Positions 62,009 through 64,000 of a stretch of DNA of 64,000 nucleotides are shown piece by piece. Position 1 is the first letter of the stretch, and each line of letters starts with the position of its first letter. The position numbers were made by a program, and so were the translations under genes. The notes beneath the pieces were generated by a model. That model was not told where the DNA came from, ran no database searches, and saw only the letters and a program-made list of their open reading frames with translations. This DNA is from Saccharibacillus kuerlensis DSM 22868 (GTDB lineage: Bacteria > Bacillota > Bacilli > Paenibacillales > Paenibacillaceae). Location of the stretch: positions 116,384 through 180,383 of the forward strand of contig NZ_KB899284.1 in the NCBI RefSeq assembly GCF_000378145.1. The letters are read 5' to 3'.

Positions 62009-63259
62009 ATGAGCGAAACGACGACACAAACGGAAGAACTGCGCCAGCGCATTGAACGTCATATCGAAGCAATCGGCCAATTTACCGCAACGCCGGGCCA
62101 GGGGACGACCCGCCTGACTTACAGCGAGGAGGATCGGCAGACTCGGGAATATATCAAGGCGCAGATGCGAGAATACGGCCTGGAAGTCCGGGAAGACGGC
62201 TTCGGCAATATTTTCGGGAAAATGGAAGGGTCGATCGAAGGCGCGCCGAGCGTGTTGATCGGTTCGCATTTTGATTCGGTACCGAACGGCGGCTCGTACG
62301 ACGGACCGGCAGGCGTAGTAGCAGGACTCGAGGTGGCGAGAATGTTCCGAGATCACGGACTGAAGCCGAAGTACCCGCTTGAAGCGGTCGCCATGATCGA
62401 AGAAGAAGGAGCGCGTTACGCGGGCGGACTGATGGGCTCGCGTTCTATGCTCGGTGTACTGAGTGCGGAACAATTCGCTGCGCTGACAGACAAGGACGGT
62501 GTTACAACGATCGAAGCGATGACGGCGATCGGCCTAGATCCTTCGCTGCCGGGTCAAAGGGAACCGGGCAGTATCAAGGCATTCCTGGAGCTGCATATCG
62601 AGCAGGGACCTCTTTTGGAAGAAGAGGGCATCCCGATCGGTGTAGTTGAAGCAATCGTCGGATTGGCGCAGTTTCAGATTACGGTCCGAGGCAGTGCCGG
62701 TCACGCTGGTACGACACCGATGGAGCGCCGCGCAGATGCGCTTGTAGCGGCGTCGAAGATCATTGCTCGGCTGCCGGATACAGCGGCGGAGCAGGGCGGT
62801 GGTACCGTCGTGACGACGGGACGGCTGCACGTTTTTCCTAACGGAGCGAATGTCATTCCCGACAAAGTGGTCTTTACGGTTGATATGCGTGCAGGCCGCG
62901 AAGAAGATGTGATCGGCGTAATGAAGCGGGTCGAAGAGCTGGCCAATGCAGCAGCCGGCAGAGGTATCGAAGTGGAGATTGAGCATCAGCTGTATGTAAA
63001 GCCAAAGCGGATGAGCGATAAGGTGCGGGGTCTGTTGGAGGAAGGCACCAAGGGAATCGGCGCTCCGTATCTGCTGATGAACAGTGGAGCGGGCCATGAT
63101 GCGATGATCTTCTCTGATTTTACGGACGTCGGCATGCTGTTTGTGCCGAGCCGCGGCGGCCTCAGCCACTGTCCGGAAGAATGGTCGGACGCAGTGGATA
63201 TTGCCAGAGCGGTAGAAATTTTCTATGAAGCGGCGAAACAGCTGACGGAAGCGGAGTGA
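62009..63259 (+). CDS. M20 amidohydrolase (N-carbamoyl-amino-acid hydrolase/allantoate amidohydrolase type)
   Basis: A 416-residue two-metal amidase. Metal ligands and catalytic residues are His87 in IGSHFDSVPNGG, Asp98 in YDGPAG, the Glu pair near 131-133 in IEEEGARY, a His in LELHIEQGP and the last His in GGLSHCPEEW. SAGHAGTTPMERRADAL belongs to the dimerisation lid. Such enzymes release amino acids from N-carbamoyl forms or act in allantoate breakdown. No purine or hydantoin genes are near, so the substrate is open. ACGGAGG lies about 10 bases before the ATG. Confidence 0.93.
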   Translation: MSETTTQTEELRQRIERHIEAIGQFTATPGQGTTRLTYSEEDRQTREYIKAQMREYGLEVREDGFGNIFGKMEGSIEGAPSVLIGSHFDSVPNGGSYDGPAGVVAGLEVARMFRDHGLKPKYPLEAVAMIEEEGARYAGGLMGSRSMLGVLSAEQFAALTDKDGVTTIEAMTAIGLDPSLPGQREPGSIKAFLELHIEQGPLLEEEGIPIGVVEAIVGLAQFQITVRGSAGHAGTTPMERRADALVAASKIIARLPDTAAEQGGGTVVTTGRLHVFPNGANVIPDKVVFTVDMRAGREEDVIGVMKRVEELANAAAGRGIEVEIEHQLYVKPKRMSDKVRGLLEEGTKGIGAPYLLMNSGAGHDAMIFSDFTDVGMLFVPSRGGLSHCPEEWSDAVDIARAVEIFYEAAKQLTEAE

Positions 63260-63323
63260 CGGTTGCGGAGTCACTGTCGCGAAGTGACGGCTGCAGATTG
63301 AAGGCTGTGGGGTGACAGCTGGA

Positions 63324-63448
63324 AAGTGGCGGTTGTGGAGTGACAGCTGCGGAATGATGAATGCGGAGTAGTGAAAGTGAAGTGACAGCAGTGGAGTAAC
63401 GGCTGGGAAGTGGCGGTTGTGGAGTGACAGCTGCGGAATGATGAATGC
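63324..63448. repeat. Perfect 41-bp direct repeat in a degenerate repeat region
   Basis: The 41 bases at 63324-63364 recur exactly at 63408-63448 (period 84). The whole stretch 63260-63520 is made of variants of short GTGGAGTGACAGCTGCGG-like units. No gene is present. Confidence 0.85.
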
Positions 63449-63551
63449 AGAGTGGTGGAAGCAAAGTGAGAACTGTGGAGTAGCGACTGCAGAGTGACTG
63501 AAGCCTGGAGTAAGTCGCCCGCAGCTTAATCTGTCGGCAGAAGCCTTGTCG

Positions 63552-63740
63552 CTAACGAATCTAGGTAACGCTATTTGTCCGTTTTTTCTTTTTTCTAAAA
63601 TCTAACGAATCCTCATCCTCTTATTTGCCGCAAATAGGTCTATTAAGGGATGATTTCGTTTAAATAGCGTGATCACGATTCGTTAGAATTCGTAAAAGCC
63701 TTGGGAAGAACAAATAGCGTTATTACGATTCGTTAGAATT
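63552..63740. repeat. Four copies of a 26-30 bp intergenic element
   Basis: Copies C (63662-63690) and D (63711-63740) read AAATAGCG, T, then ATTCGTTAGAATT with a short variable centre. Copies A (63552-63577) and B (63602-63627, decayed) are in the opposite orientation, with CTAACGAATC and CTATTTG or TTATTTG ends. A and D pair as an almost perfect inverted repeat. Confidence 0.8.
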
Positions 63741-63770
63741 GACAAACAGCGGGAATTTTCTCGACAATTT

Positions 63771-63857
63771 GTAGAGCGTAGAGCGTAGAGCGTAGAGCGT
63801 AGAGCGTAGAGCGTAGAGCGTAGAGCGTAGAGCGTAGAGCGTAGAGCGTAGAGCGTA
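63771..63857. repeat. Heptanucleotide minisatellite (GTAGAGC)12
   Basis: Twelve perfect copies of GTAGAGC plus GTA run without interruption from 63771 to 63857, 52 bases before the next start codon. Confidence 0.97.
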
Positions 63858-63909
63858 CGACTATGCTTCCTATACCTGCTTCATACATAAAACTTGGAGG
63901 GCTTTAGCA

Positions 63910-64000
63910 ATGACTGATGATTTAAACCTTTCGGTTTCCGGCGCGGTTTCTTACCGGGAACGTTACAGAGGCGACTGCGAGAGCTGCTTTGGTCTGTGCT
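63910..64000 (+). CDS. N-terminus of a Cys-rich protein (partial)
   Basis: GGAGGG lies 10 bases before the ATG. Thirty residues are visible, ending in RYRGDCESCFGLC. The motif CxxCFGLC resembles the N-terminus of a group of pentapeptide-repeat proteins with a Cys-rich head, but that is a weak recollection and the gene runs off the window. Confidence 0.6.
   Translation, partial: MTDDLNLSVSGAVSYRERYRGDCESCFGLC

Noticed and set aside
63260..63520. CRISPR-like repeated region
   Set aside because: Repeat units vary in length and sequence, spacers are not unique or even in length, and no cas gene is near.

Overview
The window looks like chromosomal DNA of a moderately GC-rich, spore-former-type Firmicute, most likely Paenibacillaceae (Paenibacillus or Saccharibacillus). 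The grounds are strong AAGGAGG-type ribosome binding sites, frequent TTG/GTG starts, long hairpin-plus-T-run terminators, Bacillus-type operon contents (NiaR-controlled NAD genes, TPP-controlled thi genes, Mqo, DgkB-like kinase) and many carbohydrate-active enzymes. No rRNA, tRNA, CRISPR array, phage or intact transposon was seen. Genus is an inference.

Layout. 1-3.4 kb: end of an unknown gene, a chemoreceptor and a cytosolic GAF histidine kinase. 3.6-8.2 kb: promoter, TPP riboswitch with terminator, and thiF-thiE-thiS-thiG-thiO. 8.4-9.3 kb: a VanY-like carboxypeptidase with a -1 frameshift in an A7 tract. 9.4-14.8 kb: divergent NAD locus (nadB-nadC-nadA leftward, nifS-like and niaR rightward) around a NiaR operator. 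15-18.5 kb: an oxidoreductase, then an AT-rich orphan membrane-protein gene and a decayed GH43 gene, together an acquired or decaying patch. 18.8-27 kb: mqo, an ECF sigma/anti-sigma pair with an overlapping 19-codon leader ORF, an MFS pump with its TetR regulator, a membrane protein and threonine aldolase. 27-44 kb is metabolic: phosphoketolase, MFS, GH3, SatA-like acetyltransferase, SelO, GH94, and a 7TM histidine kinase with a SARP-like response regulator. 44.5-52.5 kb: several regulator/target pairs (TrmB/EamA, MarR/NmrA-like, XRE-cupin/LysE), each with a visible palindrome, then a CdsA-like protein, a papain-like enzyme and a SEC-C protein.

52.7-60.3 kb is the most interesting part. A two-component system is divergent from a VTC-fold (polyphosphate-polymerase-like) protein, a DUF4956 membrane protein and a large beta-helical lipoprotein of the carbohydrate-binding Cthe_2159 type. 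A cluster of four DnaA-box-like sites lies between the last two. This set is a good candidate for an uncharacterised envelope or surface-polymer system. 60.4-64 kb is unusually rich in short tandem and dispersed repeats around a lipid kinase gene, an M20 amidohydrolase gene and the start of a Cys-rich protein.
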